NCBI RefSeq assembly: GCF_003589595.1
Contig: NW_020654080.1
Location: 1,574,639-1,638,638, forward strand
Direction: 5' to 3'
DNA: 64,000 nt
Source: Hyposmocoma kahamanoa
Lineage: Eukaryota; Arthropoda; Insecta; Lepidoptera; Cosmopterigidae
Positions within the stretch are counted from its first letter, which is position 1; each line of letters starts with the position of its first letter. The notes beneath the pieces are model-generated. The model was not told the origin of the DNA and searched no databases. It saw only the letters and a program-made list of their open reading frames with translations. The position numbers and the translations under genes are program-made. This document shows positions 33,010 to 43,804 of this stretch, piece by piece.

Positions 33010-33525
33010 CATCGTATATATAACCAGAAATAGAGACGAAAACTATTCTGTCAAATCATAACTATGAGAACTGCGCTCCGATTGGTCAGCCTGTATTCGA
33101 AACAATTGACGGGCAGTCGTCAATTGTTTTACTTCAAATCGACCAGTTTAACTTGAGCTTTGCTATAATGAACGAAAATTGAAAAATTACGTATTCAATT
33201 TTTAATTACCGATGAAATGTGATTCCGTTTGTTTTGTAATTACATGTTTTGCTGTTTTTCCCACACCATTGAATGGAAAAAAATGGGGGGGGGGGGCATT
33301 GTTAGAGACATTATTTTTATTACAATAAATACAGAATATTTTTAGAATATACTGAGACATACATACAAGTCAGTTGTTGGCGCTGTACTATTTCAGCTTT
33401 CTAATTTGTGATTTCAGCGCAAACGAGAGTTGATATTTAAAAGTGACATAAGGCCCATTTGCCTGATTAGTTGCCAGGGTTGGATGGCCCTTATTTCGTC
33501 TCTATTTCTGGTTATATACTCGATG
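33010..33525. mobile_element. Element E, copy 2 (MITE)
   Basis: Aligns with 13654-14168 throughout. The right end TTTCTGGTTATATACTCGATG-type matches the left CATCG...ATAACCAGAAATAG. It has a 12-G run (33285-33296) where copy 1 has GGAAGCCCCCG. Element C begins 4 bp after its right end. Confidence 0.8.
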
Positions 33526-33528
33526 AGT

Positions 33529-33985
33529 TTTAACCGTCTTCTAAAAAAGGAGGAGGTTGTCAATTCGACTGTGTTTTTTTTTTGTATGTATGTTACGTAA
33601 TCCGTGATACGTGAACCGATTTTCATGAGTCTTTTTTTGTTGGAAACAGGGTACCTCCATAGTGGTCCCATTTAATTTTGAAGAAAATCATCCTCCTCTA
33701 AGGGTGGCTGTTCACGCATGAAGATTCATTTTTATAAATAGCGCCAAAGTTTTATTATAAGGAGCAATTATTTTAATGGTTGATTTCGCTATTCTCCAAT
33801 TTAAGGCGTTTTTCTCTCTCAATATACTTTGAGTAGTGAGAACCAATTTTTATTATATCCCGTACTAGGGGATGAATCCGGGTTTGCGCACTTTCCGGTA
33901 GCCGATTTTAATAAAACTTGGTAATTATATGCAACTCCACGTAAGTTTGAGGTCGGTCTTTTTAGTGCTCTGTACTGAGATTATA
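33529..33985 (+). mobile_element. Element C copy
   Basis: TTTTAACCGTCTTCTAAAAA to CTCTGTACTGAGATTATA. Abuts element E copy 2. Confidence 0.75.
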
Positions 33986-33989
33986 TCAA

Positions 33990-34690
33990 ATAATAAACAA
34001 CGATACACTCGTAGTACACCTGCATATATATTAGTATATACAACGTACCTAAATAAACTTATACGTACCAATAAATATATACATTTTGCAGACTAGGACA
34101 CTGTTAGAAGATATACACGCAATCCAGTATTGCAAATAGGAAGTGACTCTTCAGACGGGAGGTCGTTCCATAGTTGTGTCTTAATCGTAAATAAGTTTTT
34201 GAACTCCGAGCGAGCGAAAGGAGGTTTCAGTAGGTTGTTCATTTTAGATTAATTTAATTAATAAATAATGTACATTGTTAAAGTAAAAAAATTTGTAAAA
34301 CATATGTAGCGTAAGTTGGAATATAATTTACAAAAATTAAAAAATTGGTAATTAATTAATACATTTTTTTAACAATAGTTAAAAATAGGGTAGTTTGCAT
34401 TAATATTAGTCATAACTGGTTGATGGCTTTACCATGTCAGTCATCCATGACCATGGGATCTGTAAAGGGCGCAAAACGTTGGTTTGTTTGAAAAAACAAA
34501 TATACGTTTTCTCGTTTGTTTTGACAAAAGTTTGTGATCTCAGAGTCCAATATATTAATGGTTTTCGAGCACTGTCGGGGTTGCCCCGGATCTTAAATGT
34601 ACGCTGAAGCACGCACAGGTGGATTACACACTGTCATGCGAAAGACAAGCTGCCTTGCCGAGGAGCAGGTTCCTGACCAGCACTAACAGT
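33990..34690. other. No gene recognised
   Basis: Unassigned. The minus frame at 34406-34612 lacks a recognisable motif. Confidence 0.45.
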
Positions 34691-34696
34691 ATCCTG

Positions 34697-34983
34697 GAGG
34701 AGTTTGCGCGAAAACAAAGTACTGCCACCTTATCTATTTCTGCCGCCAAGCACTAATGTTAGCATTACTGCATTCCGGTTTAGAAGGGTAAGGGTGCTGG
34801 TGGAATTACAGACACATGGGACTTGTCAACTTATGACTCAGGGTGATGGGCGCAGTGGTAGTGCCCCTCAGATTTTTGCGATTTAAAGCTCTGAGTCGCA
34901 CTGCTACTGTTATGGACAGGCGTGTTGCTTATCATCAGGCGCACGACTTGTTCGCCCCATCACTTGGTCACTATTAAAGAAAA
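34697..34983 (+). mobile_element. SINE A, nearly full length
   Basis: The first 25 bp are degenerate (GGAGTTTGCGCGAAAAC); the rest is typical through CATCACTTGGTCACTATTAA. Confidence 0.75.
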
Positions 34984-35050
34984 AGATATTCGTATTAAAA
35001 TTTTCATTGAATTGATATTTTTGTGAAATTACCCCTTTAGTTTGTTATAA

Positions 35051-35406
35051 TTATTAATACAAAGATCGAACACTCAGAAATAAATCCGCCGATCCGGCCG
35101 AATTCGGACCGACGTCTTCTAGCATACCGTGTCAGACGCTATACCAACTAACCCACGGAACGAACTAGCGGACCTCACGAATTTTTCAATGTGCTTGCGC
35201 CGTATCTTTGTATTTGGTTTTTCAACGACTTTTTAGCCGTAGCGCCATCTATGAGAAATCTATCATATTTCGTCACCCAGTTAGATACCTGTATAGCTAC
35301 CAGCCCCGGCTAGAGACGTCGCTATTCATTATTAATACAAAGACCGATCGATTTTTTCTAAGGATCGAAGGATTTTTGTCTGAGTGTTCGATCTTTGTAT
35401 TAGTAA
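35051..35406. mobile_element. Element F, copy 2
   Basis: TTATTAATACAAAGATCGAA at the left and TTCGATCTTTGTATTAGTAA at the right. The left arm carries a minus-strand tRNA-like sequence (GGGTTAGTTGGTATAGCGTC and GTCGGTCCGAATTCGGCC, 35083-35165). An extra left-type terminus at 35331 makes the last 76 bp a miniature palindrome of its own. The 78-codon frame here is chance. Confidence 0.7.
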
Positions 35407-35409
35407 TGA

Positions 35410-36550
35410 TATTAGTATTTTTCTCGGTTTTGAATCGGACTTAGTGCACAAGCGATATCCGAAATGGGTCCGAATTTTCTAGATTTGTATAATCTCGGAT
35501 TCGTAAAGAATACGAATTGTATGCAAGGCGCAAAGGCGCTGAGTAACAAATTATTGTTTAAATCATTGAACAATATTCTTTAAATTAATAAAATAAATAG
35601 CCATCTGGCATTCGTCGCGACATTTGGTGTACCAATCGGTACTAGACACCGGCTACGTTGTCTGACCAGTGGATAATAAATAACTTCTAATATTATTATT
35701 AAAAGTGTTATACAAGTTGTTTTAACAAATACAGTTTCTCATACCACAATATAATGAATCTCAACAATCCGCATACGTGGTACAGATCGCCCACATAGCC
35801 ATTACCGAACCTCTAACAACTTAAGTGCTGTGCTAATGCGCTCGCCGGCGCGCGCGCATTCAGCGCCGGTTAGCACAAACATCGCGGACAAAAGACCTTC
35901 CCCGATAATAGACTGGACGTGTGCCTGCATCTTAGCCTGTTAATGGGTGGCAGAAAAAAAGGAGATTTTAATTTTTCGTTTCTGTTATTGATGTTTCTGT
36001 CTGTTACTTTGTTTCATTACATCCAATGAATAAATATTTGTCTAATTTATCTGCACCGCATTTTAATAGTAATGTAATTTTCAAATCATATTAAGTATAA
36101 CATATTTATCACAAAACGTTCAAACGATTAAGTGATAAATATTGGTTTTTCCTTTTTTGAATTTCAAATCTATTTAAATTAAGACGTCAAAAGATTTATG
36201 CTTGAGTTCTGTTTAACAATTTTTTTAATCCAAATCGCTTAGACAGCGCCGGTGTAACATGATCCGGGCAAGCGTCTGTACGCGTATGGTCGCATGTGAT
36301 ATTATAATGTCCTCCCACACTATCTGCGTAAACTACAATGGTACACTGCTGGATTTGGAATTCTACAAAAAGCAGTATCTGCATTAATCACCATAAATAG
36401 GTGTCGAGATTCGTTTGACTTATTTATAGCTGCCTTTAATGACGATACGAGCAACTTATATTATAATAATGTCGAGAAAAAGTTGCTTGCATAGAACAGA
36501 AACCATTTTTATATATGTGATGTCCCTTTTCGCATCTGCAGTAACAAAAT
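35410..36550. other. No gene; GC-rich hairpin at 35826-35875
   Basis: GTGCTAATGCGCTCGCCGGC at 35827 is partly inverse to the nearby CAGCGCCGGTTAGCAC, a GC-rich stem in AT-rich DNA. Otherwise unassigned. Confidence 0.45.
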
Positions 36551-36555
36551 GACAC

Positions 36556-36819
36556 TTTAGTAGCGGTAGAGCTCCTTGTCAAAGAGTTCGTCCAGGGTAG
36601 TACTGCCACTTTAAGGGCTGTGAAGGGTAAGTAGTGCTGGTGAAATTATAGAAACGTGGGATTTGTCAACTAATGTCTCGGGTGACGGGCGCAGTGGCAG
36701 TGCCCCTCAGATCTTTGCGATTTAAAGCTCTGAGTGGTACTGCAAATATTATAGACAGGCGTGTCACTTACCACCAGGTGAGCGACTTGTTGGTCCCGTC
36801 ACTTGGTTTCATGAAAAAA
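36556..36819 (+). mobile_element. SINE A, nearly full length
   Basis: TTTAGTAGCGGTAGAGCTCC to CACTTGGTTTCATGAAAAAA; about 40 bp around the first stem-loop is deleted, the second stem-loop is kept. Confidence 0.75.
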
Positions 36820-36861
36820 TATTAGACAACATACGTTGCTCTGATCCCGAAGTAAGTAACC

Positions 36862-37012
36862 AAAGCACTTGTGTTACGGAAACCGAAAATAACGACATTA
36901 CCATGTGTTCATGGTAACCAGACCCAGACCCGAGACAATATAGAATAGAACAGTTAATTTTCTACCTTGTCCCCGGAACCTCAGAGAAGGCCACACCGGA
37001 AAAACCGGTGTC
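36862..37012 (-). mobile_element. SINE L copy
   Basis: Plus-strand landmarks AAAGCACTTGTGTTACGG and CCCGAGACAATATAGAATAG match 12170-12356. The tRNA-like head is degenerate. Confidence 0.6.
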
Positions 37013-37014
37013 TA

Positions 37015-37598
37015 ATATCGCATACAATTTTGTTATATTTAGTACCATTTTGGTGCAAGTGTCCATAACCGAAGATGACCACCTCAACATGAAATGGCTG
37101 ACATGCTCGTATATTATGTTAAAAAAAAAACGTTTTTCTCACATCCAGTTGGTGCCTACAGTACGGAAATATCTAATATTCGGTTTTCAAATTGAGTCAT
37201 TTTATTTATTGAGGGTAGAGTTTTGTTAAGGTTGCTAAGAAAAGCTCTTAATTAAATAATAAATATTACAGAGGAAATCGCAGAAGCAACAAGTTATTAT
37301 GTAACACAAGTAACATGACCCTTGAATGTCAGAGATCATTTTAGACTAGTTACAATTTACGTGAGACAAATCTTGTAGGACAAATTTCTTCATGGTAATA
37401 AATTGGTATCTCATACTTATATATAATTAATTATGTTTAATGGTATTTTATGTTTTCCGTAATGTCGATGTTCTATTTGATTTAGTTCAGTGATAAAAAT
37501 CTTTTGAATATAAAGTCTACCTGAATAGTAGTTATTTTGTTATTTATAACAAAAAATCTGACTTCGGAAAAATAACATCTACATGTGACCACTGAATA
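37015..37598. other. No gene recognised
   Basis: Unassigned DNA upstream of the Tc1/mariner element. Confidence 0.4.
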
Positions 37599-37600
37599 TA

Positions 37601-38212
37601 CAGGGTGGCCAAAAAGTCGTGGATCAAACGAAACAGGGAGATAAAGGAGGTAATTTCCAACAAAAAATCTTTCCCCAGCATGGCCATAACTTCATTGCAC
37701 GAAAAGATATGAATTATTTTTTTTTTTTCAATGAAACTACCGAGTTTTTTTACAATTTAATCAGTAAAAAATTAAATTGATTAAAAACAATAAAACAAAA
37801 GGTGTTGTATTATGAGTCGATAATGTATCAATACTGCAAAAATTGTATTGCAGCTCTTGGTATCAAACTTAACGAGCAATGATTTTTTTTCCGTAAATTT
37901 TGAAGCGTTACAAAAAAATACTTCTCACTTTAAGAGCACCATTTGAAAAAAAAATGTATTACGGAAAAGTGACCTTGTATTAAAAAAACTTGCTGGTTTA
38001 ATGCTGATTCAAGTGAGGTACAAGACTTTACTCTTTGATCTTTAGTTTTGGATTTATGGTCGTTTTTTCGTATCAAGGTGCAAATCTAACAAAATGGTAA
38101 ATTTAAAGAAAAAAATATTTTTTCTCGTACATACTAGGTAGTAATTTCAGAAGCCATCATGAAATAAAAGAACGATTATGACTTAGTAATTTTTATTAAA
38201 ATACAAATTTTT
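37601..38212 (+). repeat. Left terminal inverted repeat of the DD41D element
   Basis: 612 bp. The inner limit is at AAATTTTT (38205-38212), beyond which the two ends diverge. It includes the transposase stop codon (38196-38198). Confidence 0.9.
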
Positions 38213-39149
38213 CTAATCTAATAAATCTGCACCGCCTAATAAAATTCGCACGTAATCGGCGGAATGCACGTCTGTTATTTAAAATTTGTAACTTAGCAAA
38301 CTCGAGCTTTTGTCGTAGTTCTTGTTCGGTGTTATTCTCACTATGATACACTATTTCTTTAAAATAGCCCCAAACAAAAAAGTCTATGGGATTTAGGTCG
38401 GGCGACCGGGGTGGCCATGCAATAGGTCCGCCTCGACCAATCCACCGGTTAGGGAAGCGCTCGTTCAAATGTCCTCGAACTGCTCTAGCGTAATGAGGCG
38501 GGGCGCCATCTTGTTGCAGCCACATTTCTGCCACTCTATCTTCAGGAATCTCAGCTTCGTTCAGTATTTGGTTCAAATAATTTTGTAAAAAATTCAAATA
38601 CTCAGCACCATTCAGCCTTGGTGGCATTTCATGAACCACAAGCTGCTGGTCAATTATTCCAGCACACATGTTTATGCCAAACAGATGCTGGAATCGATCA
38701 TTTCTGATGACATGTGGGTTCACTCTGGCGTAGTAGTGTAAATTGTGGATGTTAAAAATTCCCATTCTTCTAAAATTTGACTCATCAGTCCATAACACTT
38801 TGTTGAAGAACTGCGGATCCTCTCTGTGTCTACTAAGCATCTCTCTGCAAAATCTGACTCTAGGTTCATAGTCAGCTGGCAGTAAAGCTTGCACCCTTTG
38901 CACATGGTAAGCGTGATATTGATTTCTTTTAATAATAAGCTGCACCGTCGATCGTGGGATACCGAGATTTCTTGATATTTGGTGTTGGCTAATACCAGGG
39001 TCCAATCTTAGCTGTCTCAGTATTTGCTCTTCATTGTCAAATCGTACTACTGGTCTACCTGCTCTCGCAGCATGCTCCCCGGGTAAGGTTCCCTCCATGT
39101 ACGCATTATGCACGCGCCTAAAGACCCTGTAGTCCGGGAAACATTTAAT
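38196..39149 (-). pseudogene. DD41D transposase, N-terminus missing
   Basis: Cuts and rejoins the element at TA sites in intact relatives. Numbering the GTG at 39111-39113 as residue 1 gives 305 residues. A helix-turn-helix (ISQHQISRNLGIPRSTVQLI) spans about residues 41-60. The catalytic domain has D110 (VLWTDESNF), D202 (WLQQDGAPPHY) and D244 (SPDLNPIDFFVWG). D202 to D244 leaves 41 residues, hence DD41D; WIGRGGP precedes the third block. All three acids are present. GTG is unlikely as a start: the frame is open upstream and reads FPDYRVFRR, a conserved part of the family's N-terminal domain, up to a stop at 39165-39167 inside the TIR. The first in-frame ATG (39096-39098, residue 6) is downstream of that motif. 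About 30-40 N-terminal residues are therefore lost, replaced by TIR sequence. Catalytic core intact, DNA-binding end incomplete; probably inactive alone. Confidence 0.88.
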
Positions 39150-39151
39150 GT

Positions 39152-39763
39152 AAAAATTTGTATTTTAATAAAAATTACTAAGTCATAATCGTTCTTTTAT
39201 TTCATGATGGCTTCTGAAATTACTACCTAGTATGTACGAGAAAAAATATTTTTTTCTTTAAATGTACCATTTTGTTAAATTTGCACCTTGATACGAAAAA
39301 ACGACCTTAATCCAAAACTAAAGATCAAAGAGTAAAGTGTTGTACCTCACTAGAATCAGCATTAAACCAGCAAGTTTTTTTAATACAAGGTCACTTTTCC
39401 GTAATACATTTTTTTTTTCAAATGGTGCTCTTAAAGTGAGAAGTAATTTTTTGTAACGCTTCAAAATTTACGGAAAAAAAATCATTGCTCGTTAAGTTTG
39501 ATACCAAGAGCTGCAATACAATTTTTGCAGTATTGATACATTATCGACTCATAATACAACACCTTTTGTTTTATTGTTTTTAATCAATTTAATTTTTTAC
39601 TGATTAAATTGTAAAAAAACTCGGTAGTTTCATTGAAAAAACTAAAATAATTCATATCTTTTCGTGCAATGAAGTTATGGCCATGCTGGGGAAAGATTTT
39701 TTGTTGGAAATTACCTTCTTTATCTCCCTGTTTCGTTTGATCCACGACTTTTTGGCCACCCTG
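39152..39763 (-). repeat. Right terminal inverted repeat of the DD41D element
   Basis: 612 bp, inverse of 37601-38212. Its inner 17 bp are an inverted copy of the transposase 3' end (last four codons plus stop). Confidence 0.9.
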
Positions 39764-39939
39764 TATTATAAAAGAGATATATAGAAAAAGTTAGAGACAA
39801 AGAGACAAAAATTCAGTAGTATATAGATTGAAAAAATAGAGATACACTGAGAGATGTTTTAATACCTGCATACATTATTCTCTTTTAATTGGTTAATCGC
39901 GCAGTGAGACGCAGAACGGGAACAGTTTTAATAGTCCAT

Positions 39940-40325
39940 ACTACCTCAGCGCGAATTCAATTTTTTCCCGTACTAACACGGTTCATTTTACTAGGGTCGT
40001 GCGGCAGGAACACTTATTTCGGAATGATTTTTTTTACAAACGAAATAAAAGCATTTGAAAAATATATATCGTATATTTTACGTGTTCTATTTACTTCAGT
40101 TGATATAAAAAAAAACATTGGTATATGTAAAATACCTATAGCGGTTTTCCTGTAAAATTTATGAGGTAGTTTTTTTCTATCGTGAAAATTTTTAGGAACC
40201 GTGTTTATCACACAGTAATCAGTGTATAATCCTCAATATTACTATGTATGTTTTTCAAAGCGATTGATTCAACAGTTCACTGTTATACGGAATCAATCAA
40301 AGCCATTTGAGGCTGTATAGATTTT
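39940..40325 (+). repeat. Repeat T, copy 2
   Basis: TTCCCGTACTAACACGGTTC through CAATCAAAGCCATTTGAGGC. It has no insertion where copy 1 carries element C (about 40245), but a C element follows its end. Confidence 0.7.
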
Positions 40326-40770
40326 TAACCAACTTCAAAAAAGGAGGAGGTTCTCAATTCGACTGTTTTTTTTTGTATGTATGTTACGCGATAACTCCGG
40401 TATTTGTGAACCGATTTTCATGATTCTTTTTTTGTTGGAAAGGGGGTACTTCCATAGTGGTCCCATTTCATTTTGAAGAAAATCATCCACCTCGAAGGGT
40501 GGCTGTTCACACATGAAGATTCATTTTCATAAATAGCGCCTAACATTAATTTAGGAGCAATTACTTTAATGGCTGATTTTGCTATTTCTCCAATTCAAGG
40601 CGTTTTTCTCTCGATATACTTTGAGTAGTGAGAACCGATTTTTATTATCTCCAGTGTCAAGTCCTGTATAGTGGCGAACTAGGGGATGTTTCAATAAAAC
40701 TTAGCAAATAGACGTAATTCCTCGTACTTTTGAGGTCGGTTTTTTTAGTACTCTGTAATGAGATTATACA
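40325..40770 (+). mobile_element. Element C, full copy
   Basis: TTTTAACCAACTTCAAAAAA to CTCTGTAATGAGATTATA, about 445 bp, matching 29251-29694 along its whole length. Near the end GAGGTCGGT is inverse to the initial ACCGACYTC. Confidence 0.75.
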
Positions 40771-40780
40771 ATACGCAAGT

Positions 40781-41151
40781 TTTAGTAGCAATGAAGCTTC
40801 TTGTGAAAGAGTTCATCCAGAGAAGTACTGCCAACTTCCGTATTTATACCGTTATAGGTAAGGGTGTTAGTGAAATTACAAGCACGTGAGCTTGTCAACT
40901 TGATCATGTTTCATCGTGACGGGCACAGTGCATCTCAGATCTTTGCGATAAAAGCTCTAAGCGGTACGGCAACTTTTAATATACAAGCATGCGTGTCGCT
41001 TACCACCAGGTGCACGACTCAGGCGTGAAACGCACAGAGAGCGGGTGCGGGTCGGGCGTGTGCCGGGTCCCGACACGCGCCCGACCCGCATCCGCTCTCA
41101 GTGTGTTTCACGCTTTATTGGTCCCGTCACTTGACATCGTAAAAAAAAACG
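40781..41151 (+). mobile_element. SINE A copy interrupted by a G hairpin
   Basis: TTTTAGTAGCAATGAAGCTT to CACTTGACATCGTAAAAAA. After GTGCACGACT the sequence is broken by 41021-41120 and resumes at GGTCCCGTCACTTG, which is contiguous in other copies (GCACGACTTGTTGGTCCCG). Confidence 0.75.
41021..41115. mobile_element. Element G as a 95-bp palindromic hairpin
   Basis: Two 47-bp arms (41021-41067, 41069-41115) face each other around one base and differ at six positions. They are GC-rich, with GCGGGTGCGGGTCGGGCG and its inverse. Four of the six differences would be G-U pairs in plus-strand RNA, though CpG decay explains them equally well. It interrupts a SINE A copy, so it is an insertion. Confidence 0.8.
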
Positions 41152-41159
41152 CAAATAAC

Positions 41160-42615
41160 ATTTTGACAAAATGTAGGTACTGTGACGCTAGTGTACTACG
41201 AGATGGACATTACTGTTTATGGACATTGCACTAGCATGTTAATTACGGGAACTTTGCATAAAAATATTTACAAAAAAACCGGATTACTTTCCAACCTATG
41301 ACCTGCCAAGCCCATTTCTTTTTAATTTGAGCGTCTATTGTGTACAAGCGTTAATGATCGTTCAAACAGGCGGGCGAAAGTCGAAGTTTCCAAATTAGCG
41401 TTCGATGCGTACGGGCAACTATAGTGGTCGAATTAGCGCGTATTGTTGGACACAAATATGAACGACAGTTGTGGACAGGTAGGGTGACCAAATCGATACG
41501 TTTTTTTATTTTTTTTAAGTCAAATTCAACATAATTATTTATATCATGTATTATGTAGTGGTTTTAAGTTTAAAATAGTATTACCATGCCTATGTCAGGG
41601 CATCGTAATTAACAACTAAAAAAATAACATAATTAACATTTTTTTTACCAAACTTTAAGCTTGGTGAATAGATTTCGCTGTATCTGAGACGAAATGTAAT
41701 TTGGAGCTAAATAGTCCCAATCTATTTTTATGTCCGAGATTCAACAGTCGGGTGTCTTTTTTATAAACTTTTTTATAAATATATTTGTTTGTAACAAAAA
41801 ACTCTTGTATCCTTAAAGGTCATTCGAAATGCGTCAAGATATTTAAATTCGACACATCAATATCGATACCTTAAGTATACGAATAACAATAATAAAAATT
41901 GAGGCAGCATTTCTATTGTGTGTCGCTTCATGCAAACGTAAACGTAACGTTCATCGGTTCTTGAACCTGACTTCTTGACCCTGGCCGACGATGTCCCATT
42001 TAAAAGTAGAAAATTGATCTGATAAGTCCAAGGTCGAGTTCTATGATAACGTGAATTAACTAAGCATGGCAAGCTACTATGAGTTGCTACCAATTGCCAT
42101 CAAAAACATCAGCTACCTGATTTGGTGCTACGAACTCGTTCGTAAGATAAAGATAAGTTCGACGATGGATCGAGTTAGCTGACGGTACTAGCCTAGCGTT
42201 GTTCACAAATAGACAACCCTACCACCAATTACGGAACGAAAAAATACTTTTTTGGTCTTTAATTTCCCCGTAATGCTGGTCACTGTAAGGAACCATTTAG
42301 CACTCACTGGTTCCGGCACGATTGTGTTAACACCCACTTTGCGGTCTACATAAGCGAACAACTAATTTACACCTTATTTACATGTGCTTATTGTGTACAA
42401 TTCTTCAATTGAAGTTAGAAGCGGAAAAGAAATGTCATTCGAAATACTAAATGACTTTTTTTGACATGCAATACAAATCCTGAAATGAAGTATAATAAAA
42501 TAACAATAATAATATAATACATTATTGTGCCAGACAACCACACCAAAGTCCTGGTCTCAAACTAGAGAATTCCCTGCACTAGGAATTTTCTGTTGTTACC
42601 TATGCGTCACAGTAC
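41160..42615. other. No gene recognised
   Basis: A 78-codon minus frame at 41857-42093 has mixed composition but no domain I know; it could be a decayed retroelement. The rest is AT-rich with no repeat identified. Confidence 0.4.
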
Positions 42616-42620
42616 TCTTT

Positions 42621-42822
42621 TTTTACGCTACACGCCTGTCCATAACAGTTGCAATATGCCATTCAGAGTTTTGTATCGCAAAGATATGAGGGGCACTGCC
42701 ACTACGCCCTGAGATATAAGTTGACAAGTCCCATGTGCCTGTAATGTCTCCAGCACAAGCAGTAATGCCCACATTACTGCTTGGTGGTAGAAATAGGTAA
42801 GGTGGCAGTACTTCCCTGGCTA
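42621..42822 (-). mobile_element. SINE A copy, internally deleted
   Basis: ACGCCTGTCCATAACAGTTG to GGTAAGGTGGCAGTACTTCC. The stem GCAGTAATGCCCACATTACTGC is intact apart from its loop. Confidence 0.75.
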
Positions 42823-42829
42823 ATAGTTA

Positions 42830-43800
42830 CTCCTGATACGTGACCAGTCAGTCCAGCTTTATAAAATTTAAATATCATTTATTATTATAGAAGGAATTGT
42901 CAAAAATCCATTTTGTCAAATGTAATTTAAAAATATCGTTGTAGCAGTTTTATTTTATTTGGTTGGAATATCCTTGAGAAGTTATTCAAGGTTGGCGTAA
43001 AAGAGTTATGATCTCACAGGACACACGGTGTCCCTAACGTTTTTGGTACTAATACAAGAGTTACACGGTGTTTGTAATGCGTAGCATTGTTTTCATCCAC
43101 CTTTTTTAATATCTTTTAATTATTTTTTTTACCAAAATTGTTAGAGACACCGATTGTCTCTAGGAAGCGTGACGAGTTAATGTTAATACAATATTGTAGG
43201 TGTTGCCAGTTGATAATGAATAGCATTTAGAAATCATGGTCACTTTCATTTTAATTAAGCGTGTTTATATTTGATTTTGCGTTACAGAAAAATGTAATTT
43301 ATTACATAGCACATTAAGAAAATTAAGCTCACCATAGCCATTGCGTGGCACTGACTAATTCACATTTAAATTATAATGATCTTATCTAGTTAATATATCG
43401 ATATAGTGCACGCAAAACGTCGTAAGAACCATGACTATAAATTGTCACTTACGATGTTCTCAAGCAGAATAGGAAGTCAGTATGACCTCCTCAACTTATA
43501 TCCAAACAACCAGTAGGTCGAACAAAGGCTATAAAAATTATCTATCATCTTTGAAAATTCAAAAGTGTGATAGTGTTGATTTCACACAGAATTAAAAAGG
43601 TTATTGTATTTAGATTAATGTTTTCGATAAACGATTCTGGGGGCGTTATAAAGATCGCTCTAGTGTAATAAAACCTAAAGTGAAATCATTATAATTTAGC
43701 TGTGATACTTTAAGTATATTTACGCTTCCAATGACGACATAACATATTTAGTTCAGTCACTACACGATATACTGGCCACGGGGCTCGCCTAAGGAAAGAG
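42830..43800. other. No gene recognised
   Basis: Unassigned AT-rich DNA. Confidence 0.45.
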
Positions 43801-43804
43801 TATA

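Larger units (their letters stand above)
37601..39763 (-). mobile_element. Tc1/mariner-superfamily DD41D transposon with 612-bp TIRs
   Basis: A 2,163-bp element with ends CAGGGTGGCCAAAAAGTCGT and the exact inverse, flanked by TA on both sides (37599-37600, 39764-39765), the target duplication of this superfamily. Both TIRs are 612 bp and differ at roughly a dozen positions, which suggests recent insertion or gene conversion. One transposase gene lies on minus between them. Its stop codon and last four codons fall inside the left TIR, while its 5' end is cut off by the right TIR. Tc1/mariner TIRs are usually tens to a few hundred bp, so these are long. The transposase spacing assigns it to the DD41D group (rosa/visitor-like); the subgroup is inference. 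Confidence 0.9.

Noticed and set aside
41857..42093. Possible small protein gene on minus
   Set aside because: Mixed composition but no recognisable domain, no neighbouring exon and no repeat match that I can verify.
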